Below, in pieces: positions 63,874-64,000 of a DNA stretch of 64,000 bases. A program made the translations under genes and the position numbers. The stretch is from Gammaproteobacteria bacterium (GTDB taxonomy: Bacteria > Pseudomonadota > Gammaproteobacteria > JAJPIJ01), in NCBI GenBank assembly GCA_022071965.1, contig JAJVIQ010000005.1:103497-167496 (forward strand), in the 5' to 3' direction. The first letter of the stretch is position 1; every line of letters starts with the position of its first letter. The notes beneath the pieces are model-generated. The model ran no database searches, was not told the origin of the DNA, and saw only the letters and a program-made list of their open reading frames with translations.

Positions 63874-64000
63874 ATGTCCAAGGGCAAGTTTGAACGCACG
63901 AAGCCGCACGTAAACGTAGGCACGATTGGACACGTGGATCACGGCAAGACGACGCTGACGGCGGCGATCACGATGGTGATGTCGAAGAAGTTCGGTGGGG
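63874..64000 (+). CDS. tuf: elongation factor Tu, N-terminal part only
   Basis: GTPase that delivers aminoacyl-tRNA to the ribosome. Only the first 42 codons are in the window; they include the P-loop [17 protein letters not shown] lies 8 bases upstream of the ATG. The tRNA-Tyr/Gly/Thr-tuf arrangement is the classic gammaproteobacterial tufB operon. Confidence 0.97.
   Translation, partial: MSKGKFERTKPHVNVGTIGHVDHGKTTLTAAITMVMSKKFGG

Overview
The window is a GC-rich, densely packed bacterial chromosome segment. Gene order and protein content point to a gammaproteobacterium. Examples are ubiE-ubiJ-ubiB, hslVU, gpmI-envC-ctpA, a YibN-type rhodanese followed by secB and gpsA, def-fmt-rsmB-ntrYX, dprA-smg-topA-tsaC, and tRNA-Tyr/Gly/Thr followed by tuf. 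The high GC content and the NtrYX and type 1B PyrD genes suggest a Chromatiales- or Acidiferrobacterales-like lineage rather than an enteric one, but that is inference. I see no phage, insertion sequence, CRISPR array or rRNA operon; this is core chromosome with a few lineage-specific blocks.

Layout. 1-1452 (-) is a truncated M23 endopeptidase gene, divergent from tyrS. 2956-9484 (+) is a branched-chain amino acid block (ilvB, ilvN, ilvC, pssA, leuA); leuA is preceded by a probable leucine leader peptide and attenuator. 9563-11855 holds a family 4 uracil-DNA glycosylase, rimI and cysM. 11871-14684 encodes a YdbH-like AsmA-type envelope protein and a lipoprotein that looks like a YnbE-YdbL fusion. 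14820-19870 has a PolB-type exonuclease, rlmD and a membrane GGDEF-EAL protein. Two unrecognised minus-strand genes follow (19890-21332).

21711-31179 looks like a cell-wall recycling neighbourhood. It contains a beta-lactamase-fold hydrolase, a membrane Ser/Thr kinase, a peptide-binding protein, a YkuD protein with no signal peptide, two peptide-transporter permeases (no ATPase gene nearby) and NagZ. 31261-40428 is housekeeping: a TraB/GumN protein, dapF-DUF484-xerC, hslVU, DUF971-ubiE-ubiJ-ubiB. 40473-46421 (-) carries a SEC-C protein, a YajL-like protein, a polysaccharide deacetylase-like protein, ctpA, envC and gpmI. 46489-49985 holds the rhodanese, secB, gpsA, trmL (-) and pyrD.

50047-57249 (-) reads as one operon from def: def, fmt, rsmB, DUF4390, ntrY, ntrX. 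It couples initiator-Met formyl metabolism with a two-component system whose regulator has a degenerate AAA+ domain. 57438-62850 and tsaC form the LysM-dprA-smg-topA-tsaC block. The window ends with three tRNA genes, driven by a strong stable-RNA-type promoter, and the first codons of tuf.

Most promising for follow-up: the leuA leader, the YnbE-YdbL fusion with a fossil internal signal peptide, the peptidoglycan-recycling neighbourhood, the degenerate NtrX, and evidence for leaderless mRNAs (dprA, def).
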